Source: Aquisalimonas sp. (GTDB lineage: Bacteria; Pseudomonadota; Gammaproteobacteria; Nitrococcales; Aquisalimonadaceae). Taken from it: a stretch of DNA of 48,791 nucleotides. This document shows, in pieces, positions 1-9,577 of the stretch (the stretch's first letter is position 1; each line of letters opens with the position of its first letter). Where the stretch lies: positions 1 to 48,791 of the forward strand of contig SLBZ01000002.1 of the NCBI GenBank assembly GCA_007126095.1. The letters run 5' to 3'. A program made the translations under genes and the position numbers. The notes beneath the pieces are model-generated. The model saw only the letters and a list, made by a program, of their open reading frames with translations. It was not told the DNA's origin and did not search any database.

Positions 1-66
1 CCAGAGCCCGAACCAGAGCCCGAACCAGAGCCCGAACCAGAGCCCGAACCAGAGCCCGAACCAGAG
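1..66 (+). repeat. 12-bp tandem repeat coding for Pro-Glu
   Basis: Five perfect copies of CCAGAGCCCGAA (nt 1-60) plus a half copy (61-66) encode a (PEPE)n stretch in frame with the DUF3426 gene. The array probably continues upstream of the window. It would form an extended, acidic linker before the membrane helix, and perfect nucleotide identity between units suggests recent slippage. Confidence 0.95.
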
Positions 67-729
67 CGGCGTGTGTTCCGGCCGCGTCGCCAAATCGACT
101 GGGTGTCCGGGCCCGTGGCGGTGGTTCCCGGCCGGGACGGGCGCTCGTCACTGCAACTCGACCCCCACGCGGCCGCCCGGCTCGCCGACGACTGGCAGGA
201 ACTCGCACGACTGGAGATCGAAGCCACCGAGCATGACGCCGCGCGTCGTCGGCGGTCCCGCGGGGTGTGGCTGGGCGGCATTCTGCTGCTGGCGCTCGCG
301 CTGGGTCTTCAGGCTGTCTATGTGCAGCGCGACACGCTTGCGGCCGACCCCCGCTGGCGACCCGCCCTGGAAGCACTGTGCGCGGTGGCGGGATGCGAGT
401 TGCCCCTGCCCCGTGACGTCGACCGCATCCGTCTCGTTCGCGGGCAAGTGAGCGATCATCCCGAGCGCGATGATGCCCTGGTGGCCACTGCATCGCTGGT
501 GAACGAGGCGGCGTTCCGTCAGCCATTCCCTTTGCTCCAGCTATCCTTGTTGAATGATAATCAGGATGTCGCCGGGGAGCGGTGGTTCCACCCGAGCGAC
601 TATCTCGGCGATGCGGAGTACGCCGAGCGGTGGCAGCAGGGGATGCCGCCGAACACCCCGATCCGTGTCAGGCTGGTGCTGGAAGATCCGGGCAGCGGCG
701 CACGGCAGTATTTGTTCCATCTCCGTTGA
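1..729 (+). CDS. DUF3426 domain membrane protein, C-terminal part (5' end outside window)
   Basis: The reading frame is open from base 1, so the start lies upstream and only about 242 codons are visible. The first 22 codons are alternating Pro-Glu encoded by a 12-bp tandem repeat. A basic patch (ARRRRSRG) then precedes one hydrophobic helix at about nt 264-326. The remainder, with its WRPALEALC and GCELPLPRD motifs, is typical of the DUF3426 domain, which sits on the periplasmic side. Full-length relatives usually start with an MJ0042-type zinc ribbon, followed by a low-complexity linker and this domain; that N-terminal part is not visible here. The biochemical role of the family is unknown. 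It lies just upstream of fis, a common gammaproteobacterial neighbourhood. The domain call is confident; function is not assigned. Confidence 0.8.
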   Translation, partial: PEPEPEPEPEPEPEPEPEPEPERRVFRPRRQIDWVSGPVAVVPGRDGRSSLQLDPHAAARLADDWQELARLEIEATEHDAARRRRSRGVWLGGILLLALALGLQAVYVQRDTLAADPRWRPALEALCAVAGCELPLPRDVDRIRLVRGQVSDHPERDDALVATASLVNEAAFRQPFPLLQLSLLNDNQDVAGERWFHPSDYLGDAEYAERWQQGMPPNTPIRVRLVLEDPGSGARQYLFHLR

Positions 730-756
730 CGCTCGCCCTACGGGCCGGACCGGCAT

Positions 757-784
757 TTGTCGGTGCTGGGGTTTGGGGTATCAT
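757..784 (+). promoter_or_regulatory. candidate sigma70 promoter for fis
   Basis: A -35-like TTGTCG (757-762) is followed after 16 bases by a -10-like TATCAT (779-784, 5 of 6 consensus matches). Transcription would start near 791 and give a leader of about 58 nt before the fis ATG. A small GC hairpin (CCGGG-CACG-CCCGG, 801-814) lies in that leader. The call rests on spacing and hexamer match only. Confidence 0.4.
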
Positions 785-848
785 GCTGCCCTTCTTGTCA
801 CCGGGCACGCCCGGCTGGTCGCGGCACAGAATCCAGGATACGGACGCA

Positions 849-1139
849 ATGAGCGAGCAGGTCAGTCGATTGCAGCAAGCCGATACCCACGCCGAGGAAG
901 AGGTCGGGGTCGGCCCGATACGGGCCTGCGTCGATACGGCTGTGCGCGACTACCTTCGCCAGCTGGACGGGCACGACTGCACTGACATCCATGCGCTGGT
1001 GCTCGCGGAGGTGGAGCCGCCCCTGCTGCGCGCCGTGCTTGATCACTGCCAGGGGAACCAGACCCGTGCCGCCAGGCTCTTGGGTGTCAACCGCGGTACC
1101 CTGCGCAAGAAACTGCTCCAGTACGACATCCAGACCTGA
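849..1139 (+). CDS. fis: DNA-binding protein Fis
   Basis: This 96-residue nucleoid-associated protein bends DNA and regulates rRNA, tRNA and many other promoters. The C-terminal half (LLRAVLDHCQGNQTRAARLL, then GVNRGTLRKKL) is the canonical Fis helix-turn-helix and ends the protein, as in the family (about 98 residues). The N-terminal 35 residues are divergent and acidic, as is common. The ATG at 849 follows an AGGA at 835-838. The ORF is open further upstream, but the upstream codons do not resemble Fis. It is followed by purH and purD in the same direction, an order also seen in Pseudomonas. A short GAGCCG-ATC-CGGCTC hairpin overlaps the stop codon (1138-1152). Confidence 0.93.
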   Translation: MSEQVSRLQQADTHAEEEVGVGPIRACVDTAVRDYLRQLDGHDCTDIHALVLAEVEPPLLRAVLDHCQGNQTRAARLLGVNRGTLRKKLLQYDIQT

Positions 1140-1214
1140 GCCGATCCGGCTCGGCATGATTCGTTATACTGACGCCCCGCTTTCATCTCCTTATCCGCGA
1201 GGTTACCGCTCACC

Positions 1215-2792
1215 ATGACTGACTCCAGTCCCCGTCCCGTTCGCCGTGCACTGATCAGCGTCTCCGACAAGACCGGTATCGTCGAGTTTGCCCGGGCCCT
1301 CGCAGTGCGGGGCGTGGCGTTGATCTCCACCGGGGGCACGGCGCGCGCACTGCGTGAGGACGGGCTGGAGGTGCAGGACGTCTCCGACGTGACCGGATTC
1401 CCGGAGATCATGGCCGGGCGCGTGAAGACGCTCCACCCGAAAGTGCACGGCGGCCTGCTCGGGCGGCGCGGCACGGACGAGCCGGTCATGGACGAGCACG
1501 GCATCGCCCCCATCGACCTGCTGGTGGTCAATCTCTACCCGTTCGAGGCGGCCGTGGCGCGTCCGGACTGCAGTTTTGCCGACGCTGTGGAGAACATCGA
1601 CATCGGTGGCCCGGCCATGTTGCGGGCGGCGGCCAAGAATCACGACGGCGTTGCCGTGGTGACCGACCCGGCAGACTACGATCGGGTCCTGGAAATGCTC
1701 CGGGAACAGGATGCCCTGGACTTCGGGCTGCGTTTCGAGCTGGCCGTGAAAGCCTTCGAGCATACCGCCGGTTACGACGGCGCCATTGCCTCTTATCTGG
1801 GGCGCCTCAATGAGCGCCTTGAGCCGGAGGGCCACTCGCGCACCCTGAATCTGCAGTTCCACCGGGTCCAGGAGATGCGTTACGGCGAGAACCCCCATCA
1901 GTCGGCGGCGTTCTACCGTGAGCGCGCCCCCGCGGAGCCCTGCGTGGCAACGGCCCGGCAGCTGCAGGGCAAGGCGCTGTCGTTCAACAACGTGGCGGAC
2001 ACCGATGCGGCGCTGGAGTGCGTAAAGCGGTTCTCCGAGCCCGCCTGCGTCATCGTCAAGCACGCCAACCCCTGCGGTGTGGCGGCGGCCGCTGATCTGC
2101 GCACTGCCTACGACCGCGCCTTCGCCTGCGACCCGACGTCGGCGTTCGGGGGCATCATCGCGTTCAACCGGCCGCTGGATCCCGACACGGCCCGGCTGAT
2201 CGTCGAGCGGCAGTTCGTGGAGGTGATCATCGCCCCGGACGTGGCCGACGGTGTCGCCGATATCGTCGCCGCGCGCAAGAACGTCCGCCTGCTGGTCTGT
2301 GGTGAGTGGCCCGCGGAGCGCCAGGGACAGCAGGATTACAAGCGGGTGACCGGCGGCCTGCTGATTCAGGACAGCGACATCGCGGTGGTCCCCGATTCGG
2401 AGCTGAAGGTGGTCTCGCAGGTGCAGCCCGATGCGGCAACCCTGGCGGACCTGCGTTTCGTCTGGGAGGTGGCGCGGTTCGTGAAGTCGAACGCCATCGT
2501 CTACGGCCGTGACGGGCAGACCGTGGGCATCGGCGCGGGACAGATGTCGCGGGTCTGGAGCGCCCGGCTGGCACGGGACAAGGCGCTGGACGCCGGGCTG
2601 GAGGTGCAGGGTGCGGTGATGGCGTCCGACGCGTTTTTCCCGTTCCGGGACGGTATTGACCAAGCGGCGGAGGCTGGTGTCCGGGCGGTGATCCAGCCCG
2701 GCGGCTCCATGCGCGATGACGAGGTGATCGCGGCGGCGGACGAGCACGGCATTGCCATGGTCTTCACCGGCATGCGCCATTTTCGGCACTGA
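1215..2792 (+). CDS. purH: bifunctional AICAR transformylase / IMP cyclohydrolase PurH
   Basis: PurH catalyses the last two steps of de novo purine synthesis: formylation of AICAR with 10-formyl-THF, then ring closure to IMP. The 525-residue length matches the family (E. coli 529). The N-terminal MGS-like cyclohydrolase domain (about residues 1-195) carries SVSDKTG and [15 protein letters not shown]. The transformylase domain carries RYGENPHQ, the catalytic Lys-His of VKHANPCG, and GIGAGQMSR near the C-terminus. ATG at 1215 is the first start compatible with the family. The spacer 1140-1214 contains a TATACT at 1165-1170 without a good -35, so transcription may come from its own weak promoter or from the fis promoter. 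purD follows 54 bp downstream. Confidence 0.98.
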   Translation: MTDSSPRPVRRALISVSDKTGIVEFARALAVRGVALISTGGTARALREDGLEVQDVSDVTGFPEIMAGRVKTLHPKVHGGLLGRRGTDEPVMDEHGIAPIDLLVVNLYPFEAAVARPDCSFADAVENIDIGGPAMLRAAAKNHDGVAVVTDPADYDRVLEMLREQDALDFGLRFELAVKAFEHTAGYDGAIASYLGRLNERLEPEGHSRTLNLQFHRVQEMRYGENPHQSAAFYRERAPAEPCVATARQLQGKALSFNNVADTDAALECVKRFSEPACVIVKHANPCGVAAAADLRTAYDRAFACDPTSAFGGIIAFNRPLDPDTARLIVERQFVEVIIAPDVADGVADIVAARKNVRLLVCGEWPAERQGQQDYKRVTGGLLIQDSDIAVVPDSELKVVSQVQPDAATLADLRFVWEVARFVKSNAIVYGRDGQTVGIGAGQMSRVWSARLARDKALDAGLEVQGAVMASDAFFPFRDGIDQAAEAGVRAVIQPGGSMRDDEVIAAADEHGIAMVFTGMRHFRH

Positions 2793-2846
2793 TCGGCGCA
2801 GCGGTCATTGGCAGAGAACCCACACAACGGGGAGCGCATTGACACC

Positions 2847-4160
2847 ATGAACGTACTCATCATTGGCGGCGGTGGCCGTGAGCACGCCCTGGCGTGGGCG
2901 GCGGCGCGGTCGGAGCGTGTCGAGCGCGTCTACGTGGCGCCGGGCAATGCGGGCACGGCCCTGGAGCCGAAGTGCACCAACGTGCAGGTGGGCGCGGAAG
3001 ACGTGCCCGCGCTGGTGGCAATGGCGCGCGACTACGACATCGGCCTCACGATCGTCGGCCCTGAAGCACCGCTGGTGGTGGGTGTGGTGGATGCGTTCCG
3101 CGATGCCGGCCTGCGCTGCTTCGGGCCCACCGCCGATGCGGCTCAGCTCGAAGGGTCGAAGGCGTTCAGCAAGGCGTTCCTGGATCGCCACGCCATTCCC
3201 ACCGCCGGGTTCGCCACGTTCACCGACAGTACCGAGGCGTACCACTACATCACCGAGCGTGGTGCGCCGCTGGTGGTGAAGGCCGACGGCCTGGCCGCCG
3301 GCAAGGGAGTCGTCGTGGCGCAGACCGTGGACGAGGCGCTGGCGGCGGCCAATGACATGCTCGAGGCCAACGCGCTCGGGGATGCCGGCGCGCGGGTGGT
3401 GGTGGAGGACTTCCTCCAAGGCGAGGAAGCGAGCTTCATCGTCATGGTGGATGGCGAGCACATCCTGCCCTTGGCCACATCCCAGGACCACAAGGCGCGC
3501 GACGAGGGCGACACCGGCCCCAACACGGGTGGTATGGGGGCCTATTCGCCGGCGCCCGTGGTCACCGCAGACGTCCATGACCGGGTTATGAGGCAGGTGA
3601 TCGAGCCGACCGTGCGGGGCATGGCAGCGGAAGGCATTCCCTACAGCGGGTTTCTCTACGCCGGGCTGATGATCTCGCCACAGGGGGAGCCGCGCGTGCT
3701 CGAGTTCAACTGTCGACTCGGCGACCCCGAAGCCCAGCCGCTGTTGCTGCGCCTGGAGTCGGATCTGACGGCCTTGTGCGACGCCGCCATCGACGGTCGG
3801 CTCGACACGGTCACGCCGCAGTGGTCACCGCAGGTGGGCCTCGGTGTCGTGCTGGCGGCGGGTGGTTACCCTGGCAGCTACCGCAAGGGAGACATCATTA
3901 CCGGACTGCCCGAGCAGGACGCGCCGGGGGCGAAGGTCTTCCACGCGGGGACGTCACGCGACGAACTCGGTAATGTGGTAACCAGTGGCGGGCGTGTGCT
4001 GTGCGCCTGCGCGTTGGGCGAGACCACAGCCGATGCCCAGGCCCGTGCCTACGCGCTGGTGGACACGATTCACTGGGATGGCGTCTACTGCCGCCGGGAT
4101 ATTGGTCATCGCGCTATCCGCCGCGACGGCGATCACGGCTCCGCGAACAGCAACGCGTAG
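2847..4160 (+). CDS. purD: phosphoribosylamine-glycine ligase (GAR synthetase) PurD
   Basis: PurD is the cytosolic ATP-grasp ligase joining phosphoribosylamine and glycine, step 2 of purine synthesis. The start ATG 2847 gives 437 residues (E. coli about 429), beginning [17 protein letters not shown], the glycine-rich N-terminal motif. Further motifs are [26 protein letters not shown] (ATP-grasp), [10 protein letters not shown] and [15 protein letters not shown] (metal site). The frame is open a little further upstream (to 2808) but those codons do not match the family. The last 28 bases overlap the 3' end of the convergent HDOD gene. The tail after RRDIGHRAI is slightly extended. Confidence 0.98.
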   Translation: MNVLIIGGGGREHALAWAAARSERVERVYVAPGNAGTALEPKCTNVQVGAEDVPALVAMARDYDIGLTIVGPEAPLVVGVVDAFRDAGLRCFGPTADAAQLEGSKAFSKAFLDRHAIPTAGFATFTDSTEAYHYITERGAPLVVKADGLAAGKGVVVAQTVDEALAAANDMLEANALGDAGARVVVEDFLQGEEASFIVMVDGEHILPLATSQDHKARDEGDTGPNTGGMGAYSPAPVVTADVHDRVMRQVIEPTVRGMAAEGIPYSGFLYAGLMISPQGEPRVLEFNCRLGDPEAQPLLLRLESDLTALCDAAIDGRLDTVTPQWSPQVGLGVVLAAGGYPGSYRKGDIITGLPEQDAPGAKVFHAGTSRDELGNVVTSGGRVLCACALGETTADAQARAYALVDTIHWDGVYCRRDIGHRAIRRDGDHGSANSNA

Positions 4161-4984
4161 AGCTCCACGGTTTCCAGATCGACGGTCAGGCGGAGACGGT
4201 TCATGGTCTCCGGATCCTGCGGGATCAGCGGTCGCACGTCGGGGTGGATGGGGGGTTCCCGATCCCTGGGTTCGAAGCCGTACCCCGGCTCCACTTTGCG
4301 GGTGAGGGCGTCGGCTGCGTGAACCAGGGCCGTGGTGTCGGGGTGGGTAATGGCCTGCTCCGGCGCATGGTGGCAGGCGGCCGCCTCCTGAAACAGCTCC
4401 GGCAGGTTCCACCGCCGCAACAGCTCCTGCCCCACTTCGCCATGCGTGCAGCCCAGGTGACGCCGCTCCAGCTCCGGCAGGGGGTGTTCGCTGGTGGCGA
4501 ACTCCCGCAGCAGCGCCGCGGCCTCGTTGGGCATGACGTGGTAGATGACCAGCTTGCCGAGATCGTGGAACAGGCCGGCGAGAAACAGCTGCTCCGCGTC
4601 CCGCTGGCCGTTTTCCCTGCCCAGGGCCCGTGCCATCAGCCCGCAGTAGATGGCGTGCTCCCAGAAGCGTTCCATGCTGACCAGCTGGGTCCCGATGCCC
4701 CGGAACGCACGGGTCACCGACATGCCGAGCATGAGGTCGCGCAGGCCGCGCGTGCCGATGATGGTGATGGCCATGGGGATCGTGTCCACACGGGTCGGGA
4801 AGCCATAGAAGGCACTGTTCACCACCCCGAGGACGCGACTCGCCATGGCCGGATCCCCCCGCAGGGTGTCGGCGATGGCCGTCACCGTGGCATAGGGGTC
4901 GGCGATCAGTGTCTCGACCCGGTAATAGGCGTCGGGCAGCGAGTCCAGGCTGCGCAGCCTGGAGATCATGGTGTCCGGCGTCAT
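4133..4984 (-). CDS. HDOD domain protein
   Basis: The 283-residue protein consists essentially of one HDOD domain (about residues 10-215), a degenerate HD-hydrolase fold. Motifs include GDPAMASRVLGVVNSAFYGF, a preserved FHDLGK in LAGLFHDLGKLVIYHV, and the LGCTHGEVGQELLRRWNLP element typical of HDOD proteins. Such proteins usually act in signalling or in regulation of stress, motility or c-di-GMP pathways; no partner can be named here. The ATG at 4984 is preceded by AGGA with 7-nt spacing. The ORF is open upstream, but those codons overlap the downstream part of the neighbouring gene in another frame and look non-coding. The 3' end overlaps purD by 28 bp. A -10-like TATACT lies on this strand at 5027-5022. 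Confidence 0.85.
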   Translation of the reverse strand: MTPDTMISRLRSLDSLPDAYYRVETLIADPYATVTAIADTLRGDPAMASRVLGVVNSAFYGFPTRVDTIPMAITIIGTRGLRDLMLGMSVTRAFRGIGTQLVSMERFWEHAIYCGLMARALGRENGQRDAEQLFLAGLFHDLGKLVIYHVMPNEAAALLREFATSEHPLPELERRHLGCTHGEVGQELLRRWNLPELFQEAAACHHAPEQAITHPDTTALVHAADALTRKVEPGYGFEPRDREPPIHPDVRPLIPQDPETMNRLRLTVDLETVELYALLFAEP

Positions 4985-5021
4985 GGAGGTGTCCTCGCGT
5001 CGGGGGGGACCGTAACCTACC

Positions 5022-5050
5022 AGTATAGATCCCGGCGTGCGATCAGTCGT
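5022..5050 (-). promoter_or_regulatory. possible promoter for the HDOD gene
   Basis: On the minus strand TATACT (5027-5022) has a weak -35-like ACGACT (5050-5045) 17 bases upstream, overlapping the end of the DUF255 gene. The leader to the HDOD ATG at 4984 would be about 30 nt. Only the -10 is convincing. Confidence 0.3.
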
Positions 5051-7091
5051 TGGCCGGCTGGTGTTCGCGCGGGGCATGCAGCCAGGCGCGCAGGTCGTGC
5101 ACCGAGCCGGGTGCTGCCCGACAGACCGTGCCCTCGCACACCGTCGCCTGGACCGGGGCTCCGGTCTTGCCCGTATACCGGAACACCAGCCTCCCGGGAG
5201 CGTAGTACCGTTCCAGGTCGTGCTGCCATGCGGCGGTCTCCGTGGCATCACCGGTCAGCGTGACAATGCGTGCGGGCTCGAGAATCCGTTCCATCGCGCT
5301 CAGCAGCGTGGCGTGCGCATGCGGTACCCGCGCCATGGCCGGGGCGGCGCTGCGCACGGCGCGTTCGCCGGCGGCGAGGAAGCGGGGGTTGCCGCGCAGT
5401 GCTCCGAATGCCATCAGGGCGCGGGCCGCCACGCCGTTGCCCGCGGGCAGGGCGTCATCCGTCAGCGGCCGGCTGCGTGTCACGAGCGCTTCGTGATCGT
5501 GGGCGGTGAACAGGAAGCCGCCGTGCTCCGCGTCCTCGAATCCTGCCAGCAGCCGCTCGGCCAGTTCGTCACCGAACGCCGCGGTGGCATCGTTCCAGTG
5601 GCACTGCAGCAATTCCAGGACGGCATCGAGCAGAAAGGCGTGGTCGTCGAGATAGGCCGGGAGTTCGGCGGTTCCCTCCCGCCAGCTGGCCATGAGGCGG
5701 CCGTCCTGCCAGAGCGATTCCCGCACGAAACCCAGGGCACGGTCGGCGGCGGCGACGAAGTCCGGGCGATCCAGCAGGCGGCCGGCGAGGGCGAGTCCGC
5801 GAATGGCCAGGGCGTTCCAACTGGTGAGCACCTTGTCGTCACGCATCGGCCAGACGCGCCGGGCACGCTCCCGGTAAAGGAGCGCGCGCGCCGCATCGAG
5901 TCGATCGCGGACCTGATCGACCGGCAGGTGGAACCGTTTCGCCAGTTCAGAGAGCGACGCCTGGACGTGCAGGTGCCAGCGGCCCTCGAAGTTCGCCGGG
6001 TCGTCGAGGCCGAACCGTGCCGCGAACAGCGGATAGTCCGCGTCCGCGAGCAGTGCCTGCACCGTCTCCGGCGTCCAAACGTAGAAGCGGCCCTCTTCGC
6101 CTTCCGAGTCGGCATCCAGGGCGGAATAGAACCCGCCTTCCGGGGACCGCATCTCGCGCAGCATCCACTGCGCCGTCTCCTTGGCAATCCGGCTGAACAG
6201 GTGATCTCCGGTCGCCTGCCAGGCGTCCGTATAGAGGGCGAGAAGCAGGCCGTTGTCGCTGAGCATCTTCTCGAAGTGCGGGATCATCCAGTAATCGTCC
6301 ACGGCGTAACGGGCGAACCCGCCGCCGATCTGGTCGTTGATGCCGCCCAGCGCCATGCGGCGCAGCGTGGTGCACGCCATGTGCAGTGATTCGCGGCGGC
6401 GCTCCGGTGCGGCGGCGTAATCGCGCAGCAGTCGGTCGATGAGGGGCGCCTGTGGAAATTTCGGCGCCCTGCCGAAACCGCCATGGGTGGCATCGAACTC
6501 GGCAGCCAGCGCTTCCCGCGACTGATCGAGAAGTGACGGGTCCAGTGGAGTGTCGGTGGCGCCCGGGGCGGCGTTGATGGACTGGAACGCCGCAACCACC
6601 TCCGCACTCTGCTCACGCAGCGCGTCGCGCCGGTCGCGGTAAAGCGCGGCGACCCGTTCGAGCAGGTCGGCGAACCCGGGCATGCCGTGCCGCGGTTCGC
6701 GGGGAAAGTAGGTGCCGGCGAAGAAGGGCACCTGGTCGCCGGGCGTGAGAAAGACGGTCAGCGGCCAGCCGCCGGGGCGCCGCGTCAGCAGCTGGTGGGC
6801 GATCTGGTAGATGCGGTCGAGATCGGGGCGCTGCTCACGGTCCACCTTGATGTTGACGAACAGCCGGTTCATGACGGCCGCGGTGTCCGCGTCCTCGAAG
6901 GATTCGTGTGCCATTACGTGGCACCAGTGGCAGGCCGCGTAGCCGATGGAGAGCAGAATCGGGCGGTCTTCCCGTCGCGCCAGCTCCAGGGCTTCGTCAC
7001 ACCAGGGGTACCAGGCCACGGGGTTGCCCGCATGCTGCTGCAGGTAGGGGCTGGTGGCCTCGCCGAGCCGGTTGCGTTGCGTGGTCTCCAT
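5043..7091 (-). CDS. thioredoxin-domain protein of the DUF255 / YyaL (SSP411) family
   Basis: The 682-residue product begins with a thioredoxin-like DUF255 domain (about residues 1-170): [23 protein letters not shown], then the redox motif [14 protein letters not shown]. After that comes RPDLDRIYQ and [12 protein letters not shown], all signature blocks of the family. The rest is an alpha/alpha-barrel region resembling N-acylglucosamine epimerase or glycosyl hydrolase folds ([38 protein letters not shown]). The cellular substrate of these proteins is not established. ATG 7091 is chosen because GGAG sits 5 nt upstream; another in-frame ATG 11 codons earlier has no better ribosome site. It is divergent from ampD with 93 bp between. 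Confidence 0.9.
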   Translation of the reverse strand: METTQRNRLGEATSPYLQQHAGNPVAWYPWCDEALELARREDRPILLSIGYAACHWCHVMAHESFEDADTAAVMNRLFVNIKVDREQRPDLDRIYQIAHQLLTRRPGGWPLTVFLTPGDQVPFFAGTYFPREPRHGMPGFADLLERVAALYRDRRDALREQSAEVVAAFQSINAAPGATDTPLDPSLLDQSREALAAEFDATHGGFGRAPKFPQAPLIDRLLRDYAAAPERRRESLHMACTTLRRMALGGINDQIGGGFARYAVDDYWMIPHFEKMLSDNGLLLALYTDAWQATGDHLFSRIAKETAQWMLREMRSPEGGFYSALDADSEGEEGRFYVWTPETVQALLADADYPLFAARFGLDDPANFEGRWHLHVQASLSELAKRFHLPVDQVRDRLDAARALLYRERARRVWPMRDDKVLTSWNALAIRGLALAGRLLDRPDFVAAADRALGFVRESLWQDGRLMASWREGTAELPAYLDDHAFLLDAVLELLQCHWNDATAAFGDELAERLLAGFEDAEHGGFLFTAHDHEALVTRSRPLTDDALPAGNGVAARALMAFGALRGNPRFLAAGERAVRSAAPAMARVPHAHATLLSAMERILEPARIVTLTGDATETAAWQHDLERYYAPGRLVFRYTGKTGAPVQATVCEGTVCRAAPGSVHDLRAWLHAPREHQPAND

Positions 7092-7184
7092 GGCGTCTCC
7101 GGCGGCATGCGCGTGTGGCCGCATCGGGGTAAGAAGGGGAATGATACCATCGCGGGCGGACCCACCCGACCCTGGAGGCAGTGG

Positions 7185-7796
7185 ATGGCTTTGCACACAC
7201 CGGTGGTGAATCCGGAAACCGGGCTGATCACCGGGGCGGTGCAGACCTGGTCGCCGAACCACAACGAGCGGCCCGCCGGTGTGACGCCGGACCTGCTCGT
7301 CCTCCACGGTATTAGCCTTCCGCCCGGCGAGTTCGGCGGGCAGGGGGTCCATCAGCTGTTCACCAATACGCTGGATCCGGCGGACCATCCGTATTACGCC
7401 GGAATCGCCGATCTGCGAGTCAGTGCCCATTTGTTTCTGCGGCGTGATGGCACCCTGTTCCAGTACGTCCCTCTCCATCGCCGCGCCTGGCATGCGGGGC
7501 GTTCGAGCTGGTGCGGCCGTGACGAGTGCAATGACTACTCCATCGGCATCGAGCTCGAGGGCTGCGACGACGTGCCGTACAGCGAGCGCCAGTACGCCGT
7601 GCTCGGACCGTTGTGTGGCGCGATCCTGCGGGCGTACCCGGCGATGACCCGGGAGCGTGTTGTCGGCCACAGCGACATTGCGCCGGGGCGCAAGACCGAT
7701 CCCGGCGCGGCCTTCGACTGGTACCGGCTCGGGCGCGAGATTGACCGGGCCACCGGCGAACGGTGGCGGGGGGCAACCGACACGACACAGCGATAA
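7185..7796 (+). CDS. ampD: 1,6-anhydro-N-acetylmuramyl-L-alanine amidase AmpD
   Basis: AmpD is the cytosolic zinc amidase that cuts the stem peptide from anhydro-muropeptides during peptidoglycan recycling. The 203-residue protein has the Amidase_2 motifs: [16 protein letters not shown] (first zinc His), [10 protein letters not shown] (catalytic Glu region) and [15 protein letters not shown] (second His and Asp ligands). The ATG at 7185 has a strong GGAGG 6 nt upstream. A TGATACCAT extended -10-like element lies at 7142-7150 without a matching -35. ampE follows 14 bp downstream, as in many gammaproteobacteria. In enterobacteria and Pseudomonas, loss of AmpD raises AmpC beta-lactamase expression; no ampC or ampR is visible in this window. 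Confidence 0.95.
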   Translation: MALHTPVVNPETGLITGAVQTWSPNHNERPAGVTPDLLVLHGISLPPGEFGGQGVHQLFTNTLDPADHPYYAGIADLRVSAHLFLRRDGTLFQYVPLHRRAWHAGRSSWCGRDECNDYSIGIELEGCDDVPYSERQYAVLGPLCGAILRAYPAMTRERVVGHSDIAPGRKTDPGAAFDWYRLGREIDRATGERWRGATDTTQR

Positions 7797-7810
7797 GGAA
7801 TCACGGGATT

Positions 7811-8686
7811 ATGCACCTGATCGCCATTATCGTCGCGTTGTGGCTGCATGGGCGTGTTGACGGCCATCTGCCCTGGCGCGACGAGCAACGTCAATTGCGG
7901 GCTCTCGGCGGGCTGCAGGAGCGGATCGAGGAGTGGCGGGTCTGGGATGGCGCCGTCGGGCTTGCCGTCGTCGTGCTGCCACCGGTGCTGATTGTCGGCG
8001 TCGTGCAGCTCTGGCTGGGTGACGCGCTCCTTGGCCTGGTGGAACTGGTGCTCGGGCTCGGGTTGCTGCTCTGGGCGCTCGGTGAGGGCCGTGTTGACGC
8101 TGCGCTTAAGCGCATGGCCCGCGCCCTGGCGGCCGGACAGCGGGAAGAGGCGGCCAGGGAAGCGGGACAGCTGGCGCCGGGGACGGTCGTCGCCGATGAT
8201 CCCACGCCGCAGACTCGCAACGCGCTCGCGGGGGCGTTCCAGCGTGCCGGCGATACCGTGTTCGCGCCGGTCTTCTGGTTCCTGCTGCTGGGGCCGGTGG
8301 GGATCGTACTCTACCGGGTCAGTTACCTGGCCTGGCGTTACTCTGCCCGTTCGGCGAATCCGGGGCCGCGGTTCCGCCGCAGTGCCGACGGCCTGTTCCT
8401 GCTGTTGGCGTGGCTGCCGTCGCGGCTTACCGCCCTCTCGCTGGGGCTTGCAGGGAGTCTGGGCGACGCCTGGCGTGGCTGGCAACTGGCCCGTTCCGGT
8501 GACGGTGACGGCCACCGTGCCGCGCTGCAGGGGGCCGGTTTCGGGGCGCTGCGTTTTCCCGAACGCGATGCTGCGCTGGACGACCCGGCCTACTGGCTGC
8601 GCGAAGGGCAAAGCCTGCTGTTCCGCACGCTGGTAATCTGGCTGGCCGTGATTGCCGTCCTCAGCCTTGCGGGCTGGGTCGGCTGA
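7811..8686 (+). CDS. ampE: AmpE-like inner-membrane protein
   Basis: The 291-residue protein has four strongly hydrophobic stretches: the N-terminal HLIAIIVALWL, the region at about residues 47-95, WFLLLGPVGIVLYRVSY in the middle, and a C-terminal LVIWLAVIAVLSLAGW helix. Its position directly after ampD and its length (E. coli AmpE 284) identify it as AmpE. The family belongs to the CobD/AmpE group; AmpE has been described as a putative sensory or accessory protein in the amp system, with no proven enzyme activity. ATG 7811 is the first start after ampD. The gene ends 32 bp before the convergent apaH stop; no terminator hairpin with a T-run is visible between them. Confidence 0.9.
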   Translation: MHLIAIIVALWLHGRVDGHLPWRDEQRQLRALGGLQERIEEWRVWDGAVGLAVVVLPPVLIVGVVQLWLGDALLGLVELVLGLGLLLWALGEGRVDAALKRMARALAAGQREEAAREAGQLAPGTVVADDPTPQTRNALAGAFQRAGDTVFAPVFWFLLLGPVGIVLYRVSYLAWRYSARSANPGPRFRRSADGLFLLLAWLPSRLTALSLGLAGSLGDAWRGWQLARSGDGDGHRAALQGAGFGALRFPERDAALDDPAYWLREGQSLLFRTLVIWLAVIAVLSLAGWVG

Positions 8687-8718
8687 GGCGTTGCCCGCGC
8701 CTGGAATCGTGCAGGGCT

Positions 8719-9561
8719 TCAGCCGCCGGGGCGTCGTGCTCCGGGGCACTGGTAGGCGGTGCGCTCGCGCGTGCCATCCAGGCGGATGGCGGTGAGCGTT
8801 CCGCCCCAGAGGCAGCCGGTGTCGATGGCGACGAAGCCGTCGCCTTCCTCGAACCCGAGCGTGGACCAGTGGCCGCTGACCACCGTCAGTGGCTCGCCGA
8901 CGGGGCGGCGTCCAGGGACTTCGAACCAGGGGACGTACCCGTGGGGACGTGTCTCCGGTGCGCCCTTGTAGTCCATGAGCAGGCGTCCCTCCGCATCGCA
9001 GTAGCGCATCCGGGTAAACGCGTTGACAATGAAGCGCAGCCGGTCCCAGCCCGTCAGCTCCGGTGACCAGCGATCGGGGCGGTCACCGTAGAGATTGGCC
9101 ATGAAGGCGTCGAAATCGGATTCCGGCGCCGCCAGGGCGGTCTCCGCTTCACGGGCGTACTCGCGCGCTTCAGTGAGCGTCCAGCGCGGATACAGCCCGG
9201 CGTGCAGCATGGCGTAGCCCAGTTTGGCATCCTCGACCATCAGCGGTTGCCGGCGAAGCCAGTGCAACAGGTCGTCCGCGTCCGGCGCGTCCAGCACCTC
9301 CTGCAGGGTGTCGGCCGGCTTCAGCGTGGCGTGACCACGCCAGGCGGCGAGCAGATGAATGTCGTGGTTGCCGAGAATGGTAACGGCGCTGTCGCCCAGG
9401 GAGTGGACGAAGCGCAGGGCATCGAGGGACTCCGGGCCGCGGTTGACGATGTCGCCCACGAACCAGATCAGATCCCGCTGCGGATCGAACTGGAGCTGCT
9501 CCAGCAGCCGTTGCAGCTCGCTGTTACAGCCCTGGATGTCCCCGATACAGTAAACGGCCAC
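8719..9561 (-). CDS. apaH: symmetrical bis(5'-nucleosyl)-tetraphosphatase ApaH
   Basis: ApaH hydrolyses Ap4A to two ADP, and can remove Np4 caps from RNA, using a calcineurin-type dinuclear metal site. Motifs in order are [31 protein letters not shown], and SGHWSTLG near the C-terminus, ending with [12 protein letters not shown]. The first motif has Gln where E. coli has His (GDVHG); this variant is common in non-enteric ApaH, so it is probably not inactivating. The start is a GTG at 9561 because the product then begins (V/M)AVYCIGD, aligned with the family; no ATG is available nearby. Length 280 (E. coli 280). apaG lies 16 bp upstream, and the cluster continues to lptD. Confidence 0.95.
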   Translation of the reverse strand: MAVYCIGDIQGCNSELQRLLEQLQFDPQRDLIWFVGDIVNRGPESLDALRFVHSLGDSAVTILGNHDIHLLAAWRGHATLKPADTLQEVLDAPDADDLLHWLRRQPLMVEDAKLGYAMLHAGLYPRWTLTEAREYAREAETALAAPESDFDAFMANLYGDRPDRWSPELTGWDRLRFIVNAFTRMRYCDAEGRLLMDYKGAPETRPHGYVPWFEVPGRRPVGEPLTVVSGHWSTLGFEEGDGFVAIDTGCLWGGTLTAIRLDGTRERTAYQCPGARRPGG

Positions 9562-9577
9562 GGTTGTGATCAGGCCC

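Noticed and set aside
1..66. Short direct repeats as a possible CRISPR array
   Set aside because: Units are 12 bp, contiguous and in frame with a coding sequence; there are no spacers.
1138..1152. GAGCCG-ATC-CGGCTC hairpin over the fis stop as a terminator
   Set aside because: The stem is only 6 bp, overlaps the stop codon and has no T-run; it is insufficient for an intrinsic terminator.
1203..2789. 528-codon open frame antisense to purH
   Set aside because: It is the complement of a strongly conserved gene in GC-rich DNA, has a low-complexity His/Arg-rich translation and no recognisable domain.
9541..9561. ApaH motif GDIQG with Gln in place of the metal-site His as a sign of inactivity
   Set aside because: The same variant is frequent in ApaH of non-enteric gammaproteobacteria, and the other metal motifs are intact.
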